Counted from the stretch's first letter, positions 35,101-47,803 are shown. The stretch is 64,000 nt of DNA from Pollenia angustigena (GCA_930367215.1 OV884057.1:260294339-260358338); one strand, 5' to 3'. A program made the numbers and translations. The notes: generated by a model from the sequence alone, not told the origin.

Positions 35101-38100
35101 GGTGAAGCAGATTTTCAACCGATATTTCAAATACCATAACTTTTTGTTTTAAAAGCCAAGGAATTGAAGATTTACCTTATGTTTATATTTATTTCAGTTG
35201 GTTGAAATAACCACTAAAATAGAAACTATTAAATACCTTTTAAGCCCTCAAATAAAATTATTTAAACCAAATTGAATACTTTTTTTTGACAAAATATGCA
35301 TTAAAAACTGCAAACATTCCTGGCTGGTACTTCATTATCAGTCGTTGTTTTTTGTTATTTCCTCATTAAAAAGTTCAATTCCTTAAAGTTATTATCATTT
35401 TTTTTAATTTTTGTACTTAAGCCACTCATACTTACACGCATATATAAACGCTGTAGTGTAGTGTATTTATACTATGTATATGTCCATTTTACACTTTCAT
35501 ACATACAAAATGTTTTACATGACACATTGATTATGAAACTGGCAATTAACATTTATCTTGTTTATGTTTATTCTCTGAACTGTCTGTTTGTTCATAAGTA
35601 CGTCGTTTGTACATAATGCAAGCCAGCAAGCAGCATTCAACTTACTACAATTGTAATTGCTGTTATTGTTGTTGATTCAGTTGTACTTGCTGTTGCTGTT
35701 TTAAAGATTTTCTCGTAGCTGGGTTGAAACCTTAGCTGGCTTGCTCTTGTTGCAGCCTGGCTCTGCATGCAGTCATTCGCCAAAACAATCTTATTGTCCC
35801 TGATGACCATGATTTAAATAAATGAAATGTAAGTTGGCTGCTTGAGATAAATATGTCGCGCATTTACTTCAATAAAGACTTAACTCAAAAAATTAAATTT
35901 TGGAGTTAGTGATACGAAATTGCTCGCTATGATTTATTTCATATAAATATCTTTTATACTTTCCCGGTTTGAAGAGAACGGCTTTTTATCGAAATGTATT
36001 TTTTTCTTGAGTTATGTCACTATTGAAGTAAATAAGCGATATGTATAATTTTGGTTGTAGTTTTATTTTTGGAGCAGTTTAAAAAATTTACAATCATTAT
36101 TGTGTCTGGTTTTAAAAGTACAACATGTCGATATGTATGAAAATGTACAATTCTCGAGTTGCTGTTCTTCTCGGTCATTCGTTGCATTCGTGGTATATTG
36201 CAGATGTATATATATATTATTAAAAAAAGGCGCAGGTGAGTTTTTTTATAAATAAGTGAAAAAGTCTTCCCATCTTAAGGGATTTGTACACAAAACTGTA
36301 TTATCTTTCAATATACATATAATTGCTTAAACAATTCGCTTCGTTAAGGAAAACTCACTCTTCTAAAGTTAAAATCAGTTTTGCTAATGTGTGTATGCCA
36401 GAGAAACTTTCGTTACCCGGTAGCAAAGAGCTTGCGTTTTTTATAATTTTATTTGTATTTTTTTTAAACTTTGGTACAAATCTGCTTTTAAAAAAGCAAA
36501 AAAGACAGAGTTAATTGGTGCTAAAATTTTGCTGACATGTTTGCTGAAAGTACCTATTTCCTGAGGTTTCTCTGTATTAACCCCAAATCCTTAAAATTAA
36601 ATACGCACTTACAATGCATCCCAATAATTTGTAAATTAATTACTCCTTTCTCTGCCACGTCCTGACTAATGAGTCAATATGCTGAGATAATGAAACATAT
36701 GATGTACTCCGTAATTAATTACTGATACTGTAAAATTATGTGCATTTCCTTTTACATTTTTTGGGCGAATAAAACATTATTTTATTTGGTAAAGCACACA
36801 GATACACGTTATAACTGCTAAAGTTTAATTCGCGTATTTTATTGTTTCTATCTTAATGATATTCTGGAAAACAACAAATACAAAAACTTTGCTTATTTAA
36901 AAAACTAAAGAGGAAAAAAATTACATTTTTGAAAAATAATTTGCTGAAATTTAAAAACATTATTTTTGTTTTAGTCTGCTTAAATTAACAGAAATTTTTA
37001 TGAATATTTCAGTGTTTAAAAAATAGAACGAATGGTATTTCTATATTTGACAGGTTGACTTAATGTCACCAACTACTATTTTTTTCCTCTCCTTCCTTTT
37101 TTTCCTTTTTAATATAAATTTTGTAAATTTTTTTTTGTTTCACTTACATTTTATATGCATGCCTTGAATGCAGTTACATAAAATTTTGATTGTGACTGAG
37201 TACTGATTTTGTGAATTAAAAAAAAAAAAAAATCAACATAAAAAATTTAACAAAAAATGGAAAACGAACTGTAGAATTGTCGTTGAAAATGTCTAGTCAA
37301 GCATTAAATTTATGACATTTTTCGCGACTCATTAAAATGACATTGTTGTACAATTTGAGATAAAATAAAGTAAAAAAAATATCAAGTAATATAGAAAAAA
37401 AGTAATATGAAATCAAAGGGAAGGGATAGAATAGAATAGAAAACAGAAAAGTTATTCTTTAATATAATTTGCTTAATAACTGAGATTGAAAACCCAAGCA
37501 GATTTCTTGTCTACTTTCTTCTTAATGAGCACGAAAAATTCTAATATTTCAATAAAGACTGTCATGTTTTCATTAAATTTCATAAAAGAAATAATTTGAC
37601 TTATTATGAATAATGAAGACTGCTTGTTGAAACTTACTTAACGGTTTACTCTTGTTTGCCTCGTTAATGGTAACACTGATGCACATAAGTGGTGTCTTCG
37701 ATGAAAATGCTTTCTTACGAATAAACTTTAAAAACAGATGGAAGGGAATTCTATTTTAGATTGGGATTCTCAAGAATATCAAGCAATAATTTGTTACTTT
37801 ACTAATAGACATTTAAAGTCACATTTTAAAGTATTTGCCCTTTTATTGATTTAAATATTATTAAAAATATTCCATGTGATAAGGCCGAATATTAAAAAAT
37901 AAGGCTAAACGTTTTCAAATATTTCGACTCATTTAAACTTTGCACACCACTTGGTAAAGCACATTTTACTTTTACTGTATAAACCCAATAATGCATACAA
38001 ATTGTTTACACACTTCCATTTTTCTTATTTAAATTCAATTGTAGAGTTGAGAAAAGGGAAATTAATCTAGGAATTTTTTTTATTTGTAATTAAAATGTAC

Positions 38101-38102
38101 CG
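35101..38102. other. Long stretch with no supported feature
   Basis: AT-rich with TTG/CTG-biased stretches near 35650-35760. No transposon ends, tandem repeats or family motifs could be seen. It could be intronic or intergenic host DNA. Confidence 0.4.
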
Positions 38103-38240
38103 GTAGGCTAGCTAGTAGTGAGCTAGTCCATCAGCGCCGGGGTTGCGGGTTCGATTCCCGCCAGAGACTCCGGTTTATTTCCTGCAGACAAGCGTTGAGC
38201 TAAGTGGAATTGGCATAGGAAATTTAATTAAAAAAAAAAT
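38103..38240 (+). mobile_element. tRNA-derived SINE-like sequence
   Basis: GGGTTCGATTCCC (B box at 38148-38158) follows a TAGCTAGTAGTGAGC segment that could serve as the A box, about 40 bp upstream. A downstream part ends in an A-run (about 38229-38238). This order is that of a tRNA-derived SINE. The A box is weak and no target duplication was found; an unusual tRNA pseudogene is the alternative. Confidence 0.5.
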
Positions 38241-39411
38241 AAATCCAATTACCACACCACATAATTTATATACGATCAACACAAATTTGATTTGTTGTGT
38301 GTATTTCAATAAGACAATTTACAAAGTGTTCTATTGTGTCATATTGGTTGTATATGAGCATATCCGGTCCACAGTGACCGAAAATTTAAAAGTTATTAAA
38401 AGCTGATTATTTTACGATTTTGTTATAGAGAAATATTTAGATTTTACTGATTTTATAAATTAACCCATAAATTTGTTCACTTAGATGACCAATCAGACTT
38501 CAAAGTTGTGCAAGCTTAATTTCTTATTTATGAGAATGTTTTATTGTATGTTTTCTTTAATATTATCTTCCTGAAAAGAGGTGATATTTGATGAAAATTT
38601 TTCCAAAAAAAATTTCTTATGGTCTGTAATCAAAGGTAGAGTTCAAAGAGAAATATGGTTTTCGGATGAACGGTAAATTTGTATTTTGTTTTAATCATTA
38701 TTCAGTTCAATTATTATGGAAAAAATTTCCCGTTCGAAATGTCACGTATCGAACCAGATTTTGGCTTAAAAAAAAGAAAATACAGAAGATTTTGGAATCA
38801 AACCAAAGATATTTTAATGTTACATTGCCAGTAAAATTCTCAAAGTAGTTTGACTAAAAAATTGTGCCAGGTTACGCTTAATTACGCCTTTTTAACATGG
38901 CCACAAAAACTACTTCTATTTTTTTCACGTTCGAACCGCTACTTCTTTTGCCATTATCTTTGGCCTAGAATCGCGCCCTCCATAAACTTTAGCATAGATA
39001 ACAGTGCTTTCTAAGTGATATAATTTAAGGGTTAAGTAAACGTAAAAAATATTTGTTGTTTAAAATGTTATTGCATTTTTGATGCGTACGACTGTCACGT
39101 TCAACACATTGGATTTACCCATATGTAATTTCGTACAAATTTATCGCTTCTTCAGAAACTGAAAATCAAAGATCAATCGTTAAGTCTCAAAGGAACTATG
39201 GAAAGTCTGAAAGTTCCTGGAAATATTGACGGAACCCTAAGAAGGTCACTTGCATGATGTTCAGACCAACTGATACCACTAATTGGATAAACCATTAGAA
39301 AACTCATACATCTGGTGGACAATATTAATTAAGTTAGTATTTTTGTACAATTTGTTTGTATTGCCCTTATTTGTATATCTGATGGATTTACTCATATTTA
39401 GTCATAAAGTC
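38241..39411. other. No supported feature
   Basis: AT-rich DNA with short frames that lack motifs. Confidence 0.4.
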
Positions 39412-40835
39412 ATATCGTCGTGCCGGAGTTAAATTGTCGTATATCACACTATCGATCTGCGCAATCCTCATGTCTCTATCTCTTATGGTTATTGAGATAT
39501 TACGAAGCCATTTTGTTGTATATCCACTTTTGTGTAAAAATTAATGCGTTATAATGTCGTATGTACCATAATTGTGGATATACGAAAAAAAGCGTATGAA
39601 AAGTTTCAATTATAAAAATCTTGCGTTATCTTGTTGTATGTGAACAAGTATATCAGGCATTTTACAAAAAATAAAGTCTTATTAATATAACTGTTATTTT
39701 AACATATTTCGTTTTATTTGTAAAGAGTTTTTACGGATGTAGTACACAACGACTATTTATATTGATGGAATTATTGCTATAATGCCTAAATTCATTTTAT
39801 TGTTAAGTAATTAAAGGATAATTATTCAGGGTGGTCCAACCATAATGCACGATGTTAATTGTAAATAAAACAAAAAGTTTTCAGACAATTATCTGAATAT
39901 TTTATATTATGATACAAATTTCTATGACAACTATGTATGTGTGAAACAAAATATCAGTCAAATGCTCTCCGCGGCTTTGGTAGCATACCTCTCTCCGATG
40001 GTCCATATTTTCAATGGCCCTGAGAAATAATTGAGGTTCAATGACCTTAATGTGCCATATTATCTTATCCTTTAGCTCTTGAATTTATCTTTGCTTATTG
40101 ACGTACACTTTTCATTTTAAATATTACCAAAGAAAGAAGGCCAACGGTGTCAAATCACATGCTCGTGACGGCAAATTAACATGGCCATTGAAATTCTCGC
40201 GCAAACGAGCCACTGTTTTGTTGGCCGTGTGACACATTCTGTTGGAACTACTTACTTATCGTCCAGGTCCATATCTTTATTTCTGGCAACAAGATATCCG
40301 TTAAAAGCTCGCGATAGCGAACACCATTTACATAAACTGCTTGGCATACCTCATTTTCGAAGAAGTACGGCCCGATGATGCCTCCTGGCCATAAAAGAAA
40401 ATAAGAAAATTCGATAATAGAATATAAAAACTATAAATATACATAAATTTATTTGTCAATAGCATAAATTTTTGTTTCGAAAATTATAATAATTTAATTT
40501 TCAATATTAGTGAATCACGTGCATGTAGTTTTTTAAATACCTTATTTTGACTTATATCCTACAAACTAAAAAATATTTCGCAAAAAGTGGCGTATACGAC
40601 AAAATTAGAAAATTTTTTCGGACGTCACAATAGCTATAACTTAAAATTTTGTTTCCATGACTTCGGACATTTTTATATAAATCGATAAAGAAGACAATAT
40701 CTGACAAAAAATATTGGACGACTTTTTTACGTACATTTCTGTGCATGTAAATTTGAACCTTAAGATTCGATTTCCCAAAAAAAAAAAAATTTGTGATATA
40801 CGGCAAGATAACTTCGGCACGACGAATAAGTCTTA
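39412..40835. mobile_element. Candidate inverted-repeat element around a mariner relic
   Basis: TCGTCGTGCCGGAGTTAAAT then TGTCGTATATCACA near 39412 is mirrored near 40795-40835 (TTCGTCGTGCCGAAGTTATC, CCGTATATCACA). Several GTCGTATA words lie inside both flanks. The mariner relic 39936-40390 sits in the middle and may be a later insertion. No target duplication was established. Confidence 0.4.
39936..40390 (-). pseudogene. Mariner-like transposase, second half, broken
   Basis: On the minus strand GGIIGPYFFENEVCQAVYVN (split between frames) is followed by YRELLTDI, MDLDD, CHTANKTVARLRENF, LPSRACDLTPLAFFLW and near 39950 SRGEHLTDILFH. The order equals that of an intact transposase, but several frameshifts and stops are present. 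Same clade as the other mariner relics here. Confidence 0.75.
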
Positions 40836-40839
40836 AAGA

Positions 40840-42281
40840 AATAATATGGCTGCTGTCAATCACCCATCAGAATTAAGATTTCTACAGTGTAGTTATGATA
40901 AAACAATAAACACCGAATAAAAAGCTTTATATTTTAGGACTTTTTTTGTTTGAAATAGCACAATAATCTTTTTTAAGCTATGGTAAAATATTAAGATATT
41001 TACCTGAATTTCACCAAGTTCAGTTATAATTAACTATCAGTTATAGCTTTTAAAACATATTCTTAACTAGAACTGAAATTGGGGGTAAGACAATATGTCT
41101 AGATAGCATACCGTTTAAATCCCCCAACCAAGTAAACAAATTAAGTTTTTGATACTTACTTTAAGTACGAATAACACAAAACGTACTTATAGCAATCTTA
41201 AATGGGATTACTTTTGAAACCCATTCCCGGAATTTCTTAAAATAAGTATTAAATTCTTGAACCAAGTAAAAAATGAATGAACTTTTCATTGGAAGTGCCA
41301 CTCCGAGAGTAAAATTACAGAATGAGCATTTAAATCGCATATAACTAATTAGCCTCATTTCTCAGCATTGCATTTTATATGCGTGCGTACGCGTGTGGTT
41401 GTCAAAGTTTGTTGAAGAACACAACACAAGTAGGTAAAATATTATTGGCTTGTTTTGTGTAGAAACAACATCAACAGAACAAAAAGAAAAGATACATTAT
41501 TTGCATGTTTAAAAAGTAAAATAAGAAGTAAAAGATTACATTTAGTTTATACTTAGTTAAATATGTACATCAAATTTTTAAAGTAGAAACCATATCAGGC
41601 ATGATGTTGGTGGTTTACGGGTATGTAAATCAATCATAATTATATTCTCATTCTGTTCCTGGGTTAAGTGTTTTAGGTTAGAATCAACCTTATTTCACTT
41701 TCGGATTATTTAAAGTACGAATTCGGGATTTAATATGGATTTCGCACTTGGATGATACTTGAATCAATATTTCTGTAATTGATTCATTGATACCGCTCGG
41801 ATGTACATATATAAATACGGATGGATTGATTTTTCTTTTGAGTGTAACACAATTGAACCGTATTTGAAAGAATAATATTTAATACAAAGGCACACTCTAT
41901 ATCGTACGCCGGCCACGACCGTATTTTCATAGAAAAAGAAAAATTTAAATAATTTTTGTGTGTTTCAAATCAAATATTTTATAACAAAATAAAAGGATAG
42001 AAAAAAAAAATAATTTGTAGAAATTAGGAATATTTTAATATTTTAATAAAAAGAAAATAAAATACGTTTATGACGGTATTGTGGGTAAGTGAAGCGTGTT
42101 TCTAAAAATTTACGGCGTTACGATCAATGTACGTTCATACGACGTACGACTCAATTGTGTTCCTAACATTATGGAATAAAGATAAAATTTTCTTTAAAAG
42201 ATCCCTTAAAAATTAAACAATTTGATTTAAGAATGAATCAAAAATAAGTGTATAAAGAGCCTTCTCTATATTTATTTCTCA
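40840..42281. other. No supported gene; one small MITE
   Basis: Apart from the MITE at 41000-41086, this is AT-rich DNA without recognisable features. Confidence 0.4.
41000..41086. mobile_element. Small MITE, TTTCACCAAGTTCAGTTATA type
   Basis: TTACCTGAATTTCACCAAGT then TCAGTTATAATTAA faces a shorter inverted arm (CCAATTTCAGTTCTAGTTAA). Related to the element at 47681-47803. Confidence 0.5.
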
Positions 42282-42602
42282 CTAGCTTAACCCGGTGCGC
42301 TTCGCTACACTGCTTTAACCACTTCTTAAGTTGAGAGATATTTTATATATGCATCCTATGGGAGGTATTTCCCCCCTGCACCTACCCGCTTTATTTTTGT
42401 TTTCAATAGTGTAGTATACCATAGGAGTGACTTCTACAAAGTTTGAACATTCTCACTATAACAGTTCTTAACCCATCTTGTACCACTACCCGAAATCGTT
42501 TACATTTCTTTACAAATTTTGGTATGCTGGTTCCTATCAACCTCCTGATTACTGAAAATGAAAATTAAAAAAATCGGTTGACCATGTTGGGCATGGTGAA
42601 GT

Positions 42603-42618
42603 GTTGCGAAAACGCAAC
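42603..42618. promoter_or_regulatory. Subterminal palindrome GTTGCGAAAACGCAAC, copy 1
   Basis: A 16-bp motif with 6-bp arms and a 4-base AAAA centre. Its other copies are at 45042-45057 and 45378-45393, all outside the coding region and near the piggyBac ends, so it is a candidate transposase-binding site. Confidence 0.6.
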
Positions 42619-42755
42619 GTTGGTTATTACATGCAAATCACATTTTAGGTATTAATAATTATTTTATTTAATTTTTCGCTAGAATTAAAATAAAACAACT
42701 TTTTTTTAGCATTTTAGTTAAAAATATAGTGTTTTATTATTACAAAAATCTAATT

Positions 42756-44710
42756 TTAACTGTTATGGTATTTGTCAAAGCACTTGGGATGCAATGTGAC
42801 ATTACATTTTTTGCATTGATAAATACTTTGCGAATGACATTCATTGCATATCTTTCTTTATCCGTCTCGAATTTTCCATATAACATGTTCGCGTATATTA
42901 CTTCGAGGTAAATTGTTTTGGTTATCTAATTTACTAAGGTCAACATCCTGCATCGGCTCAATATCAGGATTTTCTTGAAAAAGAAGCAATTTGGTAGCTA
43001 TATCAGCTTTAAAATTTATTTGTGATAATGGTTTGGTTCCTTCGGCTTTAGCAATTAGGCAGTGGATTTTCCAAGCATTGACTGTAGTGCTATTAATTGC
43101 ATTTGTCCATAAAGGCCACCACCACTTTTTTCCCCGAACTGCAACACGATAATATGACACAGCATTATCGTGTAGGTCTACACCACCCATATGCTTGTTA
43201 TAGTCGTTTATTAGATTTGGCTGTTGGACGGAAACCTAAAATATTAAAAATTATACATGTGAACGTATATTCTAAATTTGCATATCAAACAAAAATTTAC
43301 CATCTTTTTCTCTTTCTTTGAGTAACGGCTAGTATTAACCTCTGGAGTAGCTGCAACAAAATTAGAAATTACGGTAACTTCCGAATTGTCCTGCCAGCGA
43401 CATACTAATTGCTTATTATTTTGTTCAAAGCAGTGGTCGTATTCATGTTTGCTGAGAGATCACCCTGTAGCAAGGATATCCTTTGCTCCTCTTAGACGGT
43501 TAGATCTTACTGTTCCAGTTGCTTGAAACTTTCTTTCGCTAAGTAAGCAGAACAAGTAATCGACGAAAAAAAATTGTCGAAATAAACCGCATGTTGTTCT
43601 GGACTTGAAACTGATTCTAACAGTTTTAAAACTACAAAAGCTCCTAAGCCAATCGATTTATCATATGGTGAAGCTGAGCCAGCATATGGATTAGCTTCAA
43701 ACAAATATCCAGAATCGGAGCAAAGACACCAGTACTTGAAACCAAAGCGTATTGGTTTACCGCGAATAAACATTTTGCAGCTACTTATGTCTACCGAAAT
43801 AAGAGATCATTTGTTCATCTATTGACAAAAACGTAGAAAAAATTCCAAACTGATTGTACTTTCGATTTAAATCGTCAATCAGTGGACGCACTTTTGCAAA
43901 TCTATCAGAAATGTCCATTTCATTATTATCCATCAGATGAAATACAGTTTTTATCTTTTGAAACTTTTGACGCGATAAAGATTGCTTGACGATGGGCACA
44001 CCCAATGTTGGTTGAGTGGACCAATAATGCTGGATGTGGGGAACTGTGTGGTGCCCCGACAGAATAAGGATGCCAATGAAACGATACAAATTCTCTTTGG
44101 TAATTTGCACTGGTATGTTCTTCTGATTAGCATAAGTATTGGAATATTTTATAAGCATATCCATAATTTCAGTGTCAAAATATTGAAGGAATAGCTCTAA
44201 GGGTGATTTTCCATCTACATTTACAAATATCAAAACTAATGATGTATACATAAATATTTTCTATATCAATTTACCCATTGATTCCACGATCTTGTTCTGA
44301 AGTTGGGAGACGGAAGATTCTTCTGGATAGTCAAAGTCAAAATTGATCCGTTTTGATTTTCTCCATTTTGGAACACCAAATTTTACTTCTTGAGTATATG
44401 TTTTATACGTAGAAGTTGACTCGTGCTCAGTTTTTTGGTGGGTAACTGGCGCAGCAAAATCATCTACTTGAGAATCGTATTCAATTTCAATTTCCCCACA
44501 AACTTCCGAATTATCTGGAATTTCTTTGACAAGCTCCCCATCATCGATATCCTCTTCGTCAGTGACTTCACCCGCATTAGCGGGCAGAATATAAACGATT
44601 TGAGTATTTTTATTAAACGCTATTTGATTTTCTTGATCACTATCACTGTCATTACATTCAGCAATAAAAACTTCGATTTCTTTCTGAGTTAAAAATTTCT
44701 TCACGGACAT
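42756..44710 (-). pseudogene. piggyBac-type transposase, broken
   Basis: The likely start is MSVKKFLTQKEIEVF (ATG at 44710), followed by an acidic N-terminus. The DDD catalytic domain is complete: SIDEQM near 43800 (first Asp), HAVYFDNFF near 43590 (second) and MGGVDLHD near 43180 (third). A C-terminal zinc-binding module reads C-x2-C, C-x2-C, H-x2-C and ends at TAA 42756-42758. Two short introns fit (44215-44274, phase 1; 43236-43300, phase 0). Damage: a one-base frameshift near 43782, another near 43520, TGA at 43460-43462 and TAA at 42858-42860. The transposase would excise and insert DNA at TTAA; this copy cannot make it. Confidence 0.9.
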
Positions 44711-45041
44711 TATGATACCGAATTCACAAAACTTAAACTTTAAACTCAAATGAATGAAATGTAAAAGCATAAGCATCTAAATATTTGAAGCGTTTTATAT
44801 AACGGCACTTATAAAATAATAACTAAAAAAAATCAAAGGCAAAAAAAAAATAGATCATAGCAACCATGGTACATAGCAACCATATGAATGCAAAATCAAC
44901 CAAAAGCAAGGCAATATTGCAGTTCCATTCAAGAAATAAAAAAACATAATAAAATGAGAACAGTTCTCTCGAATAAAGAGCGAGCTTAGAAGAAAAAAAA
45001 AAGAAAAAGAGAAAAAAGTGTTTTGCATGCAATTAGCCATC

Positions 45042-45057
45042 GTTGCGTTTTCGCAAC
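45042..45057. promoter_or_regulatory. Subterminal palindrome, copy 2
   Basis: GTTGCGTTTTCGCAAC, the reverse form of the same motif, lies upstream of the transposase start. Confidence 0.6.
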
Positions 45058-45377
45058 ACTGATTTTTGGAAGATTATTCTGAAAAAATGGAACTATATTT
45101 TCATTTATGGATTTTTGATAAACGTTTTTCAAAGCTTTTACTATCTAAATAAAAGAGCGAACAAAAAATTTTATTTTTTTTTTTAATATATATTACGTCG
45201 TTTCTAAAACAGCATTTTTTTGGACTGTTTTTAAAGCTTGTTGATTTTAATGAAACAACGGAGGAATATTATTTTTAAAGTCAGAGGGTAATAGTAAAGC
45301 CTCTAAACTAAACGATGAAAATCAAAATTATTCAAATCGAAGTGTTAAAGCCAGTTTTATATGCATCCAAAGATGGT

Positions 45378-45393
45378 GTTGCGAAAACGCAAC
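45378..45393. promoter_or_regulatory. Subterminal palindrome, copy 3
   Basis: GTTGCGAAAACGCAAC lies 16 bp from the right end of the piggyBac. Confidence 0.6.
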
Positions 45394-46103
45394 GGCGGTA
45401 CAAAATGGGTTAAGATATGCGATATTAAACATTGGGGGACTATGGTGGGTACCACTTCACCCGCTGCTATTTTATTTTAATTTAGGGACTCTGAAGATCC
45501 TACTACCAAAAGTTCAACAAAATTCGTTCAGCAGCTCTTAATTACATTTCTATCTATGAGGGGTACTGCTCCTCCTCTGTCAACCCCGCCCATTTTTATA
45601 TTGAAATTTATAGTTTACCATAATAGTAGCTTTAACCACGTTTGAAGACTCTCCCTTTAATAGTTCTTCGAGTGAGCAATATTTAATATATGCATCCTAT
45701 GGGAGGTATTTCCCCCCCTGCGCCTACCCGCTTTATTTTTATTTTCAATAGAGTAGTATACCATAAGAGTGACTTCTACAAAGTTTGAACATTCTCACTC
45801 TATAACAGTTCTATGGGGGGGAACCACTTCCCCCGCTGCTATTTTATTTAAATTTTGGGGCTTAGAAGATCCTACTACCAAAAGTTCAACAAAATGCGTG
45901 CAGCCGCTCTTAAGATATGCGATATTTAATATTGGCATCCAATGGAGGGTACCAATTCCCCTGCCCCTATCGAAATAATAAATAGCCTATTTTATTTTAA
46001 AGGGCCCACGTGATGTCACTGTAAAACTTTCAGGAAAATCGGTTCAGTAGCTTAGGAGTCTATAGGCCAACAAACATTTTTCATTTTTATATATATTTCT
46101 GAT

Positions 46104-47219
46104 TCTGATTAAAATACTAAATATTTTTTTCAAACTTTTCGATCATTTTAAACACCTTATTTAAAATATTAATCGAATTTCCTATACAAATTTGTTCAAG
46201 CCTTCTGCATTATTCCCTAACTTTCCGCATCAATGAGCTGTGTGTGTCAATTTGACTTAATTATTACTTAGAATCTATTACTATGTACATACATTAGGGT
46301 AATAACTTTTTGCAATTTTTGCGAATATCAAATTCGTCATCGCATAGCCGTATAGACAATGAAAAAATATTAAGAAATTATGTATTACTTTTTCGCGATC
46401 GTTAAAAAAGTTTCCGCACACAACGCGATGAAGTTTTGAATTAAAATTTTTCTCCTGTCTATACAAAATTAACATTTAATAACAACATTTTAAGCATTTT
46501 CTAATAATTTCATGAATATAACAAAATCTTACCATTTGTACGATTGTACGAAGATGACCGCAAAAAAAAATCGCGATATTAATGTTTCAACTAATTAAAT
46601 TTTAATGTCAAATGATAGATGAGTTGTTTGGCGGATATTATATGAAACAGTGATAATTATCAGAGAAAAAATACATTTGCAGAAAAGTTGCACAAAATAT
46701 TTTCCATTATGTAAATCGACTTGCACTTTAAACTTAAAATTTATTTCATTAAAGCCAAAAAAATAGCTTTACATTTTTGTTATACAGCTACTTATTTAAT
46801 ATATTTAAAATATATGTATAGCTTATATAAACAATAAATATATCATATATAATGTATATGAAAATTAAAAAAAAAAAAAATTTTTTTTTTTTGAGAAGCT
46901 TTAGAAATTGCATTTGGTGCGGACGGAAACTTTTTTGGTCTAAATGGCCTAAAAAAGTACTTTAATATCAATACTAAATTGCCCATCGCGTGGTGGGATG
47001 AAGACATTTTGTCCGCAAAAGGTAATTAGGCCATTAACAAACAAACATACAAACCAGCTTGCAAGAAGCTTCCAAAACTACTTCTCTAATTTTGAGAACA
47101 AAACGTTGAACTTAAATGCAACAAAGCTCAAAATTTCATTTGAGTCATGAGAGGGAATTCACATTTTAATTTGACTGCAAATTCTAATATTATTGACATT
47201 TCCAGTTCAAAATTCGTAA
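46104..47219. other. No supported feature
   Basis: AT-rich DNA, including an A-run/T-run pair near 46868-46892. Confidence 0.45.
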
Positions 47220-47515
47220 GTCTGAGTTCATACGGCTTATGTCTTATTAACAAGATTCTTCCGTTTTCTTCTTTGAACATGAATTGGCGTTCAAATGATT
47301 CATGTCATGTTGACGAGATGTTTGTTATTTTGTATAGTCGTGCGTATGCATGTGTGCTTTTTAATATTAAAAACAAAAACAAAATTAAACAACGAATGAA
47401 AAAGCAAAACGTAAAGACAGTACATGCATCTGTGTACTCTTTTCTTTTCCCCTTGTCCCGCTCGCCTATAATAAAGCAATCATGTCAAAAAGACATGAGC
47501 CGTATGAACACAGAC
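47220..47515. mobile_element. 296-bp MITE, GTCTGAGTTCATACGG ends
   Basis: GTCTGAGTTCATACGGCTTA matches the inverted right end GTCTGTGTTCATACGGCTCA. TAA is duplicated at 47217-47219 and 47516-47518. Length, duplication and the pyrimidine-rich right half match the MITE at 21179, so both belong to one Harbinger-like family. The long frame across it is not a gene. Confidence 0.8.
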
Positions 47516-47680
47516 TAACCGCGTGTAGCAAAATAAGAAATAAACGACTAACTTTTTGTTGCAGGCCTATTAAGGCCAAAAATTTCGCTGGAACACATTG
47601 AACCCACAAGGCTATCAATGTCAGATAAAACTTATTTTTTATTTGATTGAAAAAAAAATTGTTTAAATTTATTTTTCCAC

Positions 47681-47803
47681 TTACGTCCAATTTCACCAAG
47701 TTCAGTTAAAAGAAACTATCACTTTAACTTCCAGTCAACAATATATTTTTCACAGTTATAGCTGCTATTTAATTATAACTGGACTTGGTGAAATTGGCCG
47801 TAA
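47681..47803. mobile_element. 123-bp MITE, CCAATTTCACCAAGTYCAGT type
   Basis: TTACGTCCAATTTCACCAAG at the left is mirrored by TTACGGCCAATTTCACCAAG at the right, extending through TCCAGTTA. Related to 41000-41086. Confidence 0.7.

Larger units (their letters stand above)
42472..45409 (-). mobile_element. piggyBac transposon (2,938 bp), TTAA duplication
   Basis: Ends are CCCATCTTGTACC and, inverted, CCCATTTTGTACC, directly inside TTAA at 42468-42471 and 45410-45413. The target TTCTTAAGATATGCGATATT can be seen uninterrupted in the Helitron's other repeat unit near 45908, which confirms the duplication. The element carries a full-length but broken transposase gene and three copies of a 16-bp palindrome near its ends. 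Confidence 0.95.
42282..46102 (-). mobile_element. Helitron split by a piggyBac
   Basis: On the minus strand the end CACCGGGTTAAGCTAG lies before T at 42281, and the start TCAGAAATATATATAAAAAT follows A at 46103. The interior repeats a unit of about 400 bp; GCATCCTATGGGAGGTATTT occurs at about 42351 and 45693. Without the piggyBac it is about 0.9 kb, like the Helitrons at 11057 and 32155. No Rep/helicase. Confidence 0.65.

Noticed and set aside
43982..44692. Plus-strand frames over the piggyBac transposase
   Set aside because: They are antisense to the recognised DDD transposase exons.
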